From assembly GCA_900544345.1 (NCBI GenBank), contig UQUR01000010.1, forward strand, positions 1 to 64,000: DNA of 64,000 nucleotides. Reading direction: 5' to 3'. Origin of the DNA: an uncultured Sutterella sp. (GTDB taxonomy: Bacteria; Pseudomonadota; Gammaproteobacteria; Burkholderiales; Burkholderiaceae_F). Below the pieces are notes generated by a model, which searched no databases, had not been told where the DNA came from, and was given only the letters and a program-made list of their open reading frames with translations. This document shows, one piece after another, positions 24,321 through 32,816 of this stretch. Every line of letters starts with the position of its first letter. Position 1 is the stretch's first letter. Position numbers and translations under genes: made by a program.

Positions 24321-24784
24321 TGCGCCCACCCTTGAGGCCAAAGGCTTACCTCTAAACCGATACCCCAGACAAAAATAATAAGCACGAGTAAATCAACGGC
24401 TAAAGTGACCCAAAGCGCTTCTTTCATAGAGCGATTGTCGCTTGCAAAAGAAGAGCAAAAAACCAAAAGGGAGAGTGCAGCTAAAAGCCCTGCCGGTTCT
24501 AAAAGAAAAGCAAAGGCTAAAAGAGAAGCTCCAAGGATCGCTACTTTTTTAAAGGAAAAGCGATAGATGATTTCATGCGGCTTTTTGGGGCTTAATGTTC
24601 CTTTAACAGAAATGATAAGGCCCAGAAAAATCAGCAGATAGCCCAAAAGTCTCGGGAAATAGCCCGCAGCCATACGAGAAGCCTCTCCCATGGGTAAGTC
24701 GCTTGCGTTTAAAACGAAACCCAAGCCGATTAAGGCAAAAAAGAGACCGCCCACGGTATCGCGGGCTAAACGAGCATGAATCAT
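24317..24784 (-). CDS. tctB: Tripartite tricarboxylate transporter small subunit TctB
   Basis: A 155-residue protein with four predicted helices (AGYFPRLLGYLLIFLGLIISVKG, then a central and a C-terminal pair). This is the size and layout of TctB, the poorly conserved small membrane subunit. It lies between tctC (8-base gap) and tctA (4-base overlap), which supports the call more than its own sequence does. Confidence 0.85.
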   Translation of the reverse strand: MIHARLARDTVGGLFFALIGLGFVLNASDLPMGEASRMAAGYFPRLLGYLLIFLGLIISVKGTLSPKKPHEIIYRFSFKKVAILGASLLAFAFLLEPAGLLAALSLLVFCSSFASDNRSMKEALWVTLAVDLLVLIIFVWGIGLEVSLWPQGWAQ

Positions 24785-24792
24785 CGAAAAGA

Positions 24793-25734
24793 TTAACTTT
24801 TAAGTGACTGAACGAACGATCGGTATTTTACCTGCTCGGCTTCAATCCATTGAGAAAATGCCTGAGGTGATAAAAGTCTTACTTTGCCGCAGGCCGCTTC
24901 AAACTGTTTGTGCTTTTGTGCATCAGACAATATTTCGGAAACCTCTTTAAAAAGTGCTTCACGAACAGACATTGGCGTATTTTTAGGAGCCATGAGCCCA
25001 AACCAGGTGGAGATGTCCGCGTCAATACCAATTGAGTTTAAGGTCGGGGCGTTGATTTCGGGGAGCGGCTCAGCTACCGTTTGAGCCAAGACTTTGAGTC
25101 GCCCGTCGGCAATAGCTCCTCTCGCGTTACCGAAATTATCAAACATGAAGTCGGTTTCGCTGGCGTAAAGCGACAATTGCGCGGCCATGGCGCCCGCGTA
25201 GGGAACATGAACGGTTCGTAAGCCTTTTGCACTTAAAAGCGCATTGAGAACGTGGCCGGCTGAGCCCGTGCCGCCGGAGGCACAATTGAGTTTCCCCGGG
25301 TGCTTGGCGATGTATTGCATTAAGTCTGAGGCATTTTTGACGCCGAGCCTATCCATTGACTTTTGGGTCATCACAAGTACATTGGGGGCATCGCTCAATA
25401 GTGCAACCGGTGCAAAATCATCGGGCTTATAAGGTAAATCATCAAAGAGCAAGGGATTAACGACCAAAGTGGCTAATGCGCCGATCACCAATGTCTGACC
25501 GTCTGTCGCAGCATTTCTGACTTCAAGCATTCCTCGAGCGCCGGCCGCTCCTGCACGATTATCGACAATTACACGGCCGTGCTGTGTTTTAAGCCCTTCT
25601 GCAACCATCCTTGCCGCGGCATCGAGAGGCCCTCCTGCCGGATAAGGCACGACGATTCTCATCCTTTGCGGTTTGGCAAAAGAAGGCAGGCTCAAAAGAG
25701 CTAAAGCAAGAGTAAATGCACGTCGGGAGAGCAT
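24793..25734 (-). CDS. tctC: Bug-family solute-binding protein TctC
   Basis: The periplasmic receptor of the TctCBA system, 313 residues. It has a cleavable signal peptide (SRRAFTLALALLSLPSFA) followed by the Bug signature RIVVPYPAGGPLDAAARMVAEGL. LNCASGGTGSAGHVLNALLSAKGLRTVHVPYAGAMAAQL contains the carboxylate-binding loop. The Bug family is greatly expanded in Burkholderiales, and this copy is linked to its own permease genes. It is the first gene of the operon; the divergent gap 25735-25847 should hold its promoter. Confidence 0.92.
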   Translation of the reverse strand: MLSRRAFTLALALLSLPSFAKPQRMRIVVPYPAGGPLDAAARMVAEGLKTQHGRVIVDNRAGAAGARGMLEVRNAATDGQTLVIGALATLVVNPLLFDDLPYKPDDFAPVALLSDAPNVLVMTQKSMDRLGVKNASDLMQYIAKHPGKLNCASGGTGSAGHVLNALLSAKGLRTVHVPYAGAMAAQLSLYASETDFMFDNFGNARGAIADGRLKVLAQTVAEPLPEINAPTLNSIGIDADISTWFGLMAPKNTPMSVREALFKEVSEILSDAQKHKQFEAACGKVRLLSPQAFSQWIEAEQVKYRSFVQSLKS

Positions 25735-25847
25735 CTGTGAGAAAAGTAAACTTCAGTGAGATCTATTTTAGAGATCTTCTTTGAAAAAGTTTGACTAGTG
25801 AGGCCAAGTGAAGTAATTTTCAAAATCATCAGTCGAGTTTTTTAGTG

Positions 25848-26582
25848 ATGAACTCATTTGAGAATTTCTTTTCTACTTCGGCGGGAATGCTTTTGAGGCG
25901 TTGGGAAGCGGCTCAGATAGATGCGTTGCTTGCTGATTGCCTTGGGGAGAGTGCCTTGCAGTTAGGGGCTCCCTACGGGTCGCTACTGCGAAATGCCTCG
26001 CACGAAAGCCGCATATTGGGTACACAGTTGGGAACTGTGACCGCTCAGGACTGCGCGACTTTAAAGCTTAATTTTGAAGCTTTGCCCTTTAGAGAAGATG
26101 TTTTCGATTTGGTGGTTTGCGTCCACGCTCTCGAATTCAGTCACAATCCCACACAGTTTTTCAGTGAAGTCTTCCGAGTATTGGCCCCTGAGGGGCGCCT
26201 TGTTGTTTTAAGTCTTAATCCTTGGGGCCCGTGGTGGATGCGGAAAAAAGAAAACCTTTTTGATTTTGATTCCCAAACGCATTTCAAACCTTTGGGAGTC
26301 TCTGAGGTAAAGGGCTACTGCCAAAAGTACGGCATCATTGATCGGGGGCGCTTTGGCGTGTACTGTCCGTCTTTAAGTGATAATCCTCAGAAGCTCGCCC
26401 GCTGGGGGTGGTGTGAAAAAGCAGGGGATCGTTGGTGGCCTGCTCTGGCTAACGCCTATATGTTAAGCATCGTTAAAAGAGAAGAAAAACCGGGACTGAT
26501 CGGCAAATTGATTCCGAAAACGGGACTGCTGAAAAAAGACTGGGCGGGACAGACAGTCGCTACTCGAAACAGCAGTAGTTAG
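25848..26582 (+). CDS. SAM-dependent methyltransferase (YafS-like)
   Basis: A 244-residue protein with a class I methyltransferase core of type 11. ALQLGAPYGSLLRNA takes the place of the SAM-binding loop, then LPFREDVFDLVVCVHALEFSHNPTQFFSEVFRVLAPEGRLVVLSLNPWGPWW carries motifs II and III. The SAM loop lacks the usual E/DxGxGxG, as in YafS-type proteins next to rnhA in E. coli and Burkholderiales. The substrate is unknown. The ATG at 25848 is preferred to the overlapping GTG at 25845. The gene order methyltransferase-rnhA-dnaQ is conserved in betaproteobacteria. Confidence 0.82.
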   Translation: MNSFENFFSTSAGMLLRRWEAAQIDALLADCLGESALQLGAPYGSLLRNASHESRILGTQLGTVTAQDCATLKLNFEALPFREDVFDLVVCVHALEFSHNPTQFFSEVFRVLAPEGRLVVLSLNPWGPWWMRKKENLFDFDSQTHFKPLGVSEVKGYCQKYGIIDRGRFGVYCPSLSDNPQKLARWGWCEKAGDRWWPALANAYMLSIVKREEKPGLIGKLIPKTGLLKKDWAGQTVATRNSSS

Positions 26583-26826
26583 TTTTAAATTTGAAAATAT
26601 CTACAGTAGGTTTTGGAAAATTTTCATAACAGAAAGTGGAAAATATTGATACTTTCTACCGGAAAAAGTTAATAGTTCAGAATGATTGTATTAATCGGAC
26701 GCAGATACTTTCCATCAAGAGGACTTTGCGAACTATTTAGCCTAAGAAAAGAATCAAAGCATTTCCTGCCAACCTATGACAGATTCAGTTGTTAAAATAC
26801 ATCGCTTTAGTACAGTATTGTTTCTC

Positions 26827-27273
26827 ATGGCAAACGTAGAACGTAAATTACACATTTGGACCGACGGAGCCTGTAAGGGCAATCCGGGACCGGGCGGCTG
26901 GGGCGCTTATCTCGTCTGGGGCGAAAGAAGTCTAGAGCTTTGCGGAGGCGAAGCACAGACTACCAACAATCAGATGGAGCTCACGGCAGTGATTGAAGCA
27001 CTCTCTGCTATTAAGCGTCCGGTGCCCATGGTCCTGCATTTAGACAGTCAGTACGTCAAAAACGGTATTTTGGAGTGGATGCCGAACTGGAAGCGTCGCG
27101 GCTGGAAAACGGCAGCCGGAAAACCGGTTAAAAATGTTGAGTTGTGGCAGACACTCGATCAGTTGGTGAGTACGCACGATATTGAGTGGCGCTGGGTGAA
27201 GGGCCATGCCGGTGAGCCCGGCAATGAAAAAGCCGATGAACTCGCTAACCGCGGCGTGCCCCAAACGAAATAA
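26827..27273 (+). CDS. rnhA: Ribonuclease HI
   Basis: RNase HI cleaves the RNA strand of RNA-DNA hybrids. The 148-residue protein has the catalytic carboxylates in IWTDGACKGNPGPGGWG (Asp), NNQMELTAVIEAL (Glu), LHLDSQYVKNGI (Asp) and GNEKADELANRG (last Asp). An upstream in-frame ATG at 26776 would add 17 residues unlike the family N-terminus, so the ATG at 26827 (MANVERKLHIWTDG) is chosen; neither start has a good ribosome site. The 26583-26826 stretch before it is AT-rich, with an inverted repeat GAAAGT...ACTTTC and no gene. Confidence 0.93.
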   Translation: MANVERKLHIWTDGACKGNPGPGGWGAYLVWGERSLELCGGEAQTTNNQMELTAVIEALSAIKRPVPMVLHLDSQYVKNGILEWMPNWKRRGWKTAAGKPVKNVELWQTLDQLVSTHDIEWRWVKGHAGEPGNEKADELANRGVPQTK

Positions 27274-27291
27274 AAGAGGAAAGCGCAAAAG

Positions 27292-28008
27292 ATGGCTAAA
27301 ACCTATAACCGACAAGTGGCATTGGATACTGAAACGACCGGTATGGATATCGAAGCGGGCAACCGTCTCATTTCCATCGGCTGCGTGGAAATTGTCGGTC
27401 GCTCCATTACAAAGAGAACCTTCTATAAGCTCATTGACCCGGAAAGAGAAGTCGAAGAAGGTGCGGCAAAAGTTCACGGCTACACGTGGGATAAGTTAAA
27501 GGGTAAGCCATATTTTGTGGATATCGTTGATGACTTTCTTGCTTTTATTAAGGGCAGTCAGCTCATCATTCACAATGCCGCTTTTGACGTTGCGTACCTT
27601 AACATGGAATTGGCTCGCATCGGCAAGGGGCCTGTTACGGATTACTGCGAGGGCGTGCTCGATACACTGCCTTTGGCAAAGTCTCTTCGTCCGGGTCAGC
27701 GCGTCAGTTTGGACGCTCTTTGCTCTGCCTACGGCATCAATAATACTGATCGTACGCTTCACGGTGCTTTAATTGACGCTAAGCTTCTCGCTCAAGTCTA
27801 TTTAGCTATGACCCGAGGGCAGGAGACGCTCGATATCAGTGCCGTGGATATGAAGAGTCTGCCTGCCATGCCCGATGTGAGTAAGCTTCGCGTCGTTAAA
27901 GCCAGCACAGAAGAAGAGGCGCTTCACCTCAAAACGCTTGAAGCGATAGACAAAGAAAGTAAGGGCAATTTAGTCTGGAAGACTGAAGATAAAACACAGG
28001 CTCTTTAA
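27292..28008 (+). CDS. dnaQ: DNA polymerase III epsilon subunit (proofreading exonuclease)
   Basis: The 3'-5' editing exonuclease of the replicase, 238 residues. DEDDh motifs are VALDTETTGMD (Exo I), LIIHNAAFDVAYLNMEL (Exo II) and HGALIDAKLLAQVYLAM (Exo III with the catalytic His). YKLIDPEREVEEGAAKVHGYTW is characteristic of DnaQ. The C-terminal segment should contact the alpha subunit, whose gene dnaE is at 47887-51357. It lies 18 bases after rnhA and is probably cotranscribed with it. Confidence 0.94.
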   Translation: MAKTYNRQVALDTETTGMDIEAGNRLISIGCVEIVGRSITKRTFYKLIDPEREVEEGAAKVHGYTWDKLKGKPYFVDIVDDFLAFIKGSQLIIHNAAFDVAYLNMELARIGKGPVTDYCEGVLDTLPLAKSLRPGQRVSLDALCSAYGINNTDRTLHGALIDAKLLAQVYLAMTRGQETLDISAVDMKSLPAMPDVSKLRVVKASTEEEALHLKTLEAIDKESKGNLVWKTEDKTQAL

Positions 28009-28159
28009 TTTTTAAAAGCGCATTAGGTCAAAGTTTTGTCAAAAACTTTCGGATTTTGTTACAAAAATGTCCCTTTAACACTGTATTAGTCCTGATGCGA
28101 CCAGGGTAAACCTTAAGGTAACATTAAGCATCAAAAATAACCGGTAGTTAATCTTAAAA

Positions 28160-29275
28160 ATGAATTTAAGATCTGTTTTAGTCATTTCTGCCGTGGCAGC
28201 AGTGGTGTTGGCAGGTTGTGGGGATAAAAAAGTTGCGACCGAAAGAGCGCCAATTGAAGTTCAAACACTGACAGCAACACCGACAACGGCTTTTCGCTGG
28301 GTGGATACGTTCGGGCAAACAGAAGGTGCTGAAGAAGTTGAAGTTCGTGCTCAGGTTTCCGGGGTGCTTCGAAAGTTAAATTTCAAAGAAGGAGAGCGGG
28401 TAAAAGCCGGCCAAACGCTATTTGAAATTGAAAAAGAACCTTATGAAGCACAACTAAGACAAGCTCGGGCTCAGACTCAGCAGGCTAAAACAGAGCTTGT
28501 GAAAGCCCGGCGCGACGCCAAGCGAGCTTCCGTATTAATCAAGGTCAATGCGGTGAGTCGTCAGGAGTATGACGATGCGCAAAGTGCTTTGGCAGTGGCA
28601 AAAAGTGCATTGGCTCTCGCGCAAGCTCAGGAGCAAAATGCACAAATTGATCTCTCGCACGCTATGGTGCCCGCTCCCGTTGACGGTATTGCAGGAAAAA
28701 GTGAAGTCAATGTTGGCTCACTCATTACGTCCGGAACGACTCTTTTAACCTCTATTACGCAACCTGATACTTTGCGAGTGTCCTTTGCGATTGGTGACAA
28801 AGCGCTTGCAGGCGCCAAATTGACTAAAGACAATCTGGTGCGGGTTTTCTATCCTGATTCCAAAGAGTTTTTACCTGCAAAACTCGACTTTATCAGTCAG
28901 CAAGTCGATGCCTCTCGAGGCACGCTTCGTTTGCGTGCCATTTTGCCTCCGACAGATCGCTTCCTGCCCGGCCAATACGTGCAAGTGCGTCTTATGATGG
29001 GTGAGTATAAAAATGCTTATCTTGTTCCCCAAGGGATTGTGCGTCAGAAGTCTGACGGCACCTATGCGGTCTATGTGATGCAGGAGGGCACGGCCAGAGA
29101 GCGCAGTGTCACACTGGGCAATTGGGAAGGCAAGGACTGGATTGTGACCGGAGGCCTCAATCCGGGCGATAAAGTCATTACGAACCAAATTTTAAGATTA
29201 AGAGAAGGGATTCGTGTGACAGAAAAAACAAACGAAGCGCCCTCTCAGAAAGAGCCTCAGGCCAATGCATCCTAG
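28160..29275 (+). CDS. RND efflux periplasmic adaptor (AcrA/MexA family)
   Basis: The membrane-fusion subunit of a tripartite RND pump, 371 residues. The signal ends in a lipobox VLAGC (Cys20), so it is a periplasmic lipoprotein. The lipoyl half-motifs EVRAQVSGVLRKLNFKEGERVKAGQTLFEIE and MVPAPVDGIAGKSEVNVGSLI flank a coiled-coil hairpin (residues ~95-160, rich in Ala, Gln and Lys). Beta-barrel and membrane-proximal domains follow. It is twelve bases ahead of the RND pump gene. The 151-base upstream gap has a hairpin AAAGTTTT-GTC-AAAACTTT and a palindrome AACCTTAAGGT that may be operator sites. Confidence 0.93.
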   Translation: MNLRSVLVISAVAAVVLAGCGDKKVATERAPIEVQTLTATPTTAFRWVDTFGQTEGAEEVEVRAQVSGVLRKLNFKEGERVKAGQTLFEIEKEPYEAQLRQARAQTQQAKTELVKARRDAKRASVLIKVNAVSRQEYDDAQSALAVAKSALALAQAQEQNAQIDLSHAMVPAPVDGIAGKSEVNVGSLITSGTTLLTSITQPDTLRVSFAIGDKALAGAKLTKDNLVRVFYPDSKEFLPAKLDFISQQVDASRGTLRLRAILPPTDRFLPGQYVQVRLMMGEYKNAYLVPQGIVRQKSDGTYAVYVMQEGTARERSVTLGNWEGKDWIVTGGLNPGDKVITNQILRLREGIRVTEKTNEAPSQKEPQANAS

Positions 29276-29287
29276 TCGGAGGATTTG

Positions 29288-32200
29288 ATGCTTTCGCAAT
29301 TTTGTATCCGCCGACCGATTTTTGCTTCCGTGCTGTCGATTCTGATCGTGCTCGCAGGCTTAGTCTGTGTGCGTATTCTGCCTCTGTCGCAGTACCCTGA
29401 TATTTCGCCTCCGAGTGTCTCCATTTCAACGAGCTATGAAGGCGCGGACGCCCAGACGCTTGCGCGTACAATTGCGGCTCCCATTGAAGATCAGCTCTCG
29501 GGTATTGAAGGGCTTCAGTACTACACGACATCTCTGCGCTCCAATGGTGACGTGCGTATTTCCTGCACGTTTGAGGTGGGCATTGACCCCAATGACGCCA
29601 TGCTTGAAATCAATAACCGTGTGAGAACGGCAGAAAGACGGCTGCCTGAAACCGTGCGGCAAAATGGCGTGACGGTCAGAAAGCGCTCTGAAGAAACGCT
29701 TTTGATGATGGCGCTCACTTCCCCAGACGGCTCCATGAACCCTACTCAGATGGCCGACTACGCAACGCTTAACATTGTCGACGATTTAAAGCGTATTCCG
29801 GGCGTGGGTGACGTAAGTATCTTCGGTAATGTGCAGGGCGCCATGCGTATTTGGTTGAACCCTGACAAGATGGCGCTTTTGGGCGTGACGGTGGGCGACG
29901 TTGAAAATGCCGTCGATATCCAAAACCGCCAGTATGCTGCAGGCCGCGTGGGTGCGGCACCTACAACGCCCGAGCAGCAGCTTTTCTATACGGTCACAAC
30001 CGAAGGGCAGCTTCTGACTGCAGAAGAATTCGGCAACATCACGATTCGCTCGGACGGTCCCGACGGCATTATCCGTTTAAAGGACATTGCCCGAGTGGAA
30101 GTGGGTAAACGCAGTTACGACTCTTATAACCTTTTAAACAGTGCTCCGGCCATTACCGTTGCGGTGTATCTGCAAACGGGGGCCAATGCCATGAGTACTG
30201 CAGCGCTCGTGAAAGAACGGGTAGCTGAATTAGCTCAGCACTATCCCAAGGGCCGTATTACCCATACCATTACGGACGATACAACGATTTTCGTTTCAGC
30301 TTCTTTGCATGAAGTGGCAAAGACTTTGATGGAAGCAGGGCTTTTAGTACTCCTTGTGGTTTATCTTTTTCTTCAGAGTTGGCGTGCCACTTTAATTCCT
30401 ATGATCGCAGTACCGGTTTCTTTGATCGGCACGATGGTGGGGCTGTGGGCTTTTGACTTTTCTTTAAATACGTTGACGCTTTTTGCCATGACACTGGCTA
30501 TCGGTATTGTTGTTGACGATGCCATTGTGGTGCTCGAAAACGTTGAACGTATTATGGTCTCAGAAGGCGTCTCGGCAAGAACAGCAGCTAAGCGCGCCAT
30601 GAAAGAAGTAGCTGGGGCCTTGGTAGCGATTGTGCTCGTACTTTCGGCTGTGTTTGTGCCGGTGGCCTTTTTGGGCGGCATGGCAGGTGAACTTTATCGT
30701 CAGTTTGCCGTTACCATAACGATTTCGGTGGCCATTTCCGGCTTTGTTGCACTGACGCTTACTCCGGCGCTTTGCGCAATTTTGCTCAAGCCCCGAACGA
30801 AAGATCCGGCTAAATTCTTCCAACGCTTTAATTTGGGCTTAGGGCGCTTTACGAAACTCTTCCAGCGAGCGGTGGGACTGGCGCTGCACCATAGACTCGC
30901 AAGCGGCGTCATTCTTCTTGCTGTCATTGTTGCCTGTTGGCAAATGGTGCAGATTACCCCGACCTCTTTTGTCCCTCGTGAGGACCAGGGTGTAGTGCGT
31001 TTGAGTCTGTCTTTGCCTGAGGGGGCTTCGCAAACCAGAACGGAAAGAGTTTCTGACGAGCTACAAAAGAAAATGGGTCAAATTGAGGGTGTAGAGTCTG
31101 TTTTGACACTAACGGGTTTTGACACTGTAGCCAATGATACGCGTCAGAATGCGGCAACTTTCGTTTTAAAGCTCAAGCTTTGGGATGAAAGACAAAATAC
31201 TGCTGCTGACGTTGTCAGAATTCTCACGAAGATGGCCGAAGACATCACCGAAGGGCGCGCCACGGCTTCAACGCCTGCTCCGATTAGGGGCTTAGGGTCT
31301 TCCGGGGGCTTTTCGGGCTTCTTACAGTCACGCGAAAGTGACGACCCGGTACAGCTGCAGCAAGTGGCCGATAACTTTATCAGTGAATTGGAACGCTCGC
31401 CTTTACTTACCGGTGTGCGTCATACCGCAATGGCAGAGTCGCCAATGCTGCTTGTTAATGTCGATGAAGCCAAGGCCTTGGCGATGGGTGTCTCCATTTC
31501 CGATATTTATGACACGTTGGCAGCTTTTATGGGTAGCACCTACATTAATGACTTTACCCGTAACGGCAAAATTAACCGCGTGATCATGCAAGCCGATACC
31601 GAGTATCGGATGAAACCGGAAGATTTAGGACGCTCCTGGGTCCGTAATAGTGCTGGGGAAATGATTCCAATGTCGACACTCGTGTCTTGGCAAAGAACTT
31701 CAGGTGCAGAGACAATGTCTCGTATGAATGGATACTTGGCTGCACGCTTTATGGGTGAAGCAAGTCACGGAGTCAGTTCCGGTGAAGCGATTGCTGAGGT
31801 AGAAAGAATTGGCAACGAGGTGCTCCCCGAGGGCTATGCTATTGGCTGGACGGGCCAGGCCTTCCAGGAAAAACGACTTGGAGCCTCGGCTTCGACTGCC
31901 TTTGTCTTTGGCATTATTGTCGTGTTCCTGATTTTGGCTGCACAGTACGAGCGTTGGTCTTTGCCTATTGCCGTGGTGCTGGCTGTGCCCTTTGCGGCTC
32001 TTGGAGCACTGATAGCCACATACTGTCGGGGCCTATCAAACGATATTTACTTTCAGATCGGTCTTTTAGTGCTTGTAGGTTTGTCGGCTAAAAATGCTAT
32101 TTTGATTGTGGAATTTGCGGCTCAAAAATTAGAGCAAGGTAAAAGCGTATTTGATGCGGCTCTTGAGGCAGCTTCTTTGCGTTTGCGTCCGATTTTGATG

Positions 32201-32452
32201 ACCTCCTTTGCTTTCATCTTGGGTGTAGTGCCTCTTGCCTTAGCAACCGGGCCGGGTGCAGCAGCGCGCCAATCGATGGGAACGGGTGTGCTGGGCGGTA
32301 TGCTTGTTGCAACCTTCATTGCCATTATCTTTGTACCGGTTTACTTTACCTGGTTTGTTTCTAAGAACCCGGTTCGCCGTGAAGAAGACGATGATGAAGG
32401 AGCCTCTCCCTTCTTGAGTCATCCTGAAAAGCCTGAAGAGCCTCCGCATTAG
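29288..32452 (+). CDS. RND efflux transporter (AcrB/MexB, HAE1 family)
   Basis: The inner-membrane proton-drug antiporter, 1054 residues and twelve helices with two large periplasmic loops. Helix 1 is FCIRRPIFASVLSILIVLAG, and the proton-relay aspartates are in AIGIVVDDAIVVLENVERIM (~residue 405). VPREDQGVVRLSLSLPEGASQTRTE and the second-half VGLSAKNAILIVEFA match AcrB. The ATG at 29288 follows GGAGGA; a TTG one codon earlier is less likely. No outer-membrane factor (OprM/TolC) gene follows, so the pump must borrow one. Substrates are probably hydrophobic drugs or bile acids, by family only. Confidence 0.95.
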   Translation: MLSQFCIRRPIFASVLSILIVLAGLVCVRILPLSQYPDISPPSVSISTSYEGADAQTLARTIAAPIEDQLSGIEGLQYYTTSLRSNGDVRISCTFEVGIDPNDAMLEINNRVRTAERRLPETVRQNGVTVRKRSEETLLMMALTSPDGSMNPTQMADYATLNIVDDLKRIPGVGDVSIFGNVQGAMRIWLNPDKMALLGVTVGDVENAVDIQNRQYAAGRVGAAPTTPEQQLFYTVTTEGQLLTAEEFGNITIRSDGPDGIIRLKDIARVEVGKRSYDSYNLLNSAPAITVAVYLQTGANAMSTAALVKERVAELAQHYPKGRITHTITDDTTIFVSASLHEVAKTLMEAGLLVLLVVYLFLQSWRATLIPMIAVPVSLIGTMVGLWAFDFSLNTLTLFAMTLAIGIVVDDAIVVLENVERIMVSEGVSARTAAKRAMKEVAGALVAIVLVLSAVFVPVAFLGGMAGELYRQFAVTITISVAISGFVALTLTPALCAILLKPRTKDPAKFFQRFNLGLGRFTKLFQRAVGLALHHRLASGVILLAVIVACWQMVQITPTSFVPREDQGVVRLSLSLPEGASQTRTERVSDELQKKMGQIEGVESVLTLTGFDTVANDTRQNAATFVLKLKLWDERQNTAADVVRILTKMAEDITEGRATASTPAPIRGLGSSGGFSGFLQSRESDDPVQLQQVADNFISELERSPLLTGVRHTAMAESPMLLVNVDEAKALAMGVSISDIYDTLAAFMGSTYINDFTRNGKINRVIMQADTEYRMKPEDLGRSWVRNSAGEMIPMSTLVSWQRTSGAETMSRMNGYLAARFMGEASHGVSSGEAIAEVERIGNEVLPEGYAIGWTGQAFQEKRLGASASTAFVFGIIVVFLILAAQYERWSLPIAVVLAVPFAALGALIATYCRGLSNDIYFQIGLLVLVGLSAKNAILIVEFAAQKLEQGKSVFDAALEAASLRLRPILMTSFAFILGVVPLALATGPGAAARQSMGTGVLGGMLVATFIAIIFVPVYFTWFVSKNPVRREEDDDEGASPFLSHPEKPEEPPH

Positions 32453-32473
32453 TGTTTTTTCTAGCCTAATTTA

Positions 32474-32512
32474 ATTAGTCCCCGAGAAGCGATGGTTTCT
32501 CGGGGACTGAAT
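32474..32512 (+). terminator. Hairpin after the RND operon
   Basis: A perfect 12-bp stem AGTCCCCGAGAA / TTCTCGGGGACT (8-nt loop), extended by AATT on both sides after one mismatch. It sits 25 bases after the stop. There is no T-run, so termination would need help. Confidence 0.5.
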
Positions 32513-32762
32513 TGTCTAAGGCTAATAATTTGTCGTAACAATGTGCTTTTAATAGATTTCAACTATCTGTGTCGGTTGGTTGAAAAGAATCCTAAGTAAC
32601 TGCGGGCACAACTGTATTAAAAAGAAGATGCCTAACACATCAAGGGATATTTTAAAAATAATCCCAATTTAGCTTTAAGAGAGATTGAGTTGTATTGAAA
32701 TCAGTTAGAAACTTTGTGCAGAGATACGCAACGATACCAATGGCTAACCTTTTGTTTATTTA
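32513..32762. other. Intergenic stretch without a recognisable gene
   Basis: AT-rich sequence between convergent operons. Only a small hairpin GGGAT...ATCCC (near 32645-32666) stands out. No ORF with a ribosome site, repeat or RNA gene was seen. Confidence 0.5.
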
Positions 32763-32794
32763 ATAAAAAAAGGGTGGCGAAAGGATTCGCCACC
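32763..32794 (-). terminator. Terminator of the phospho-headgroup operon
   Basis: A perfect 9-bp stem GGTGGCGAA / TTCGCCACC with a 4-nt loop, followed on the minus strand by CTTTTTTT. It is 23 bases past the stop of the last gene. Confidence 0.9.
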
Positions 32795-32816
32795 GGAGCA
32801 TAACGAAGTGTAAAAG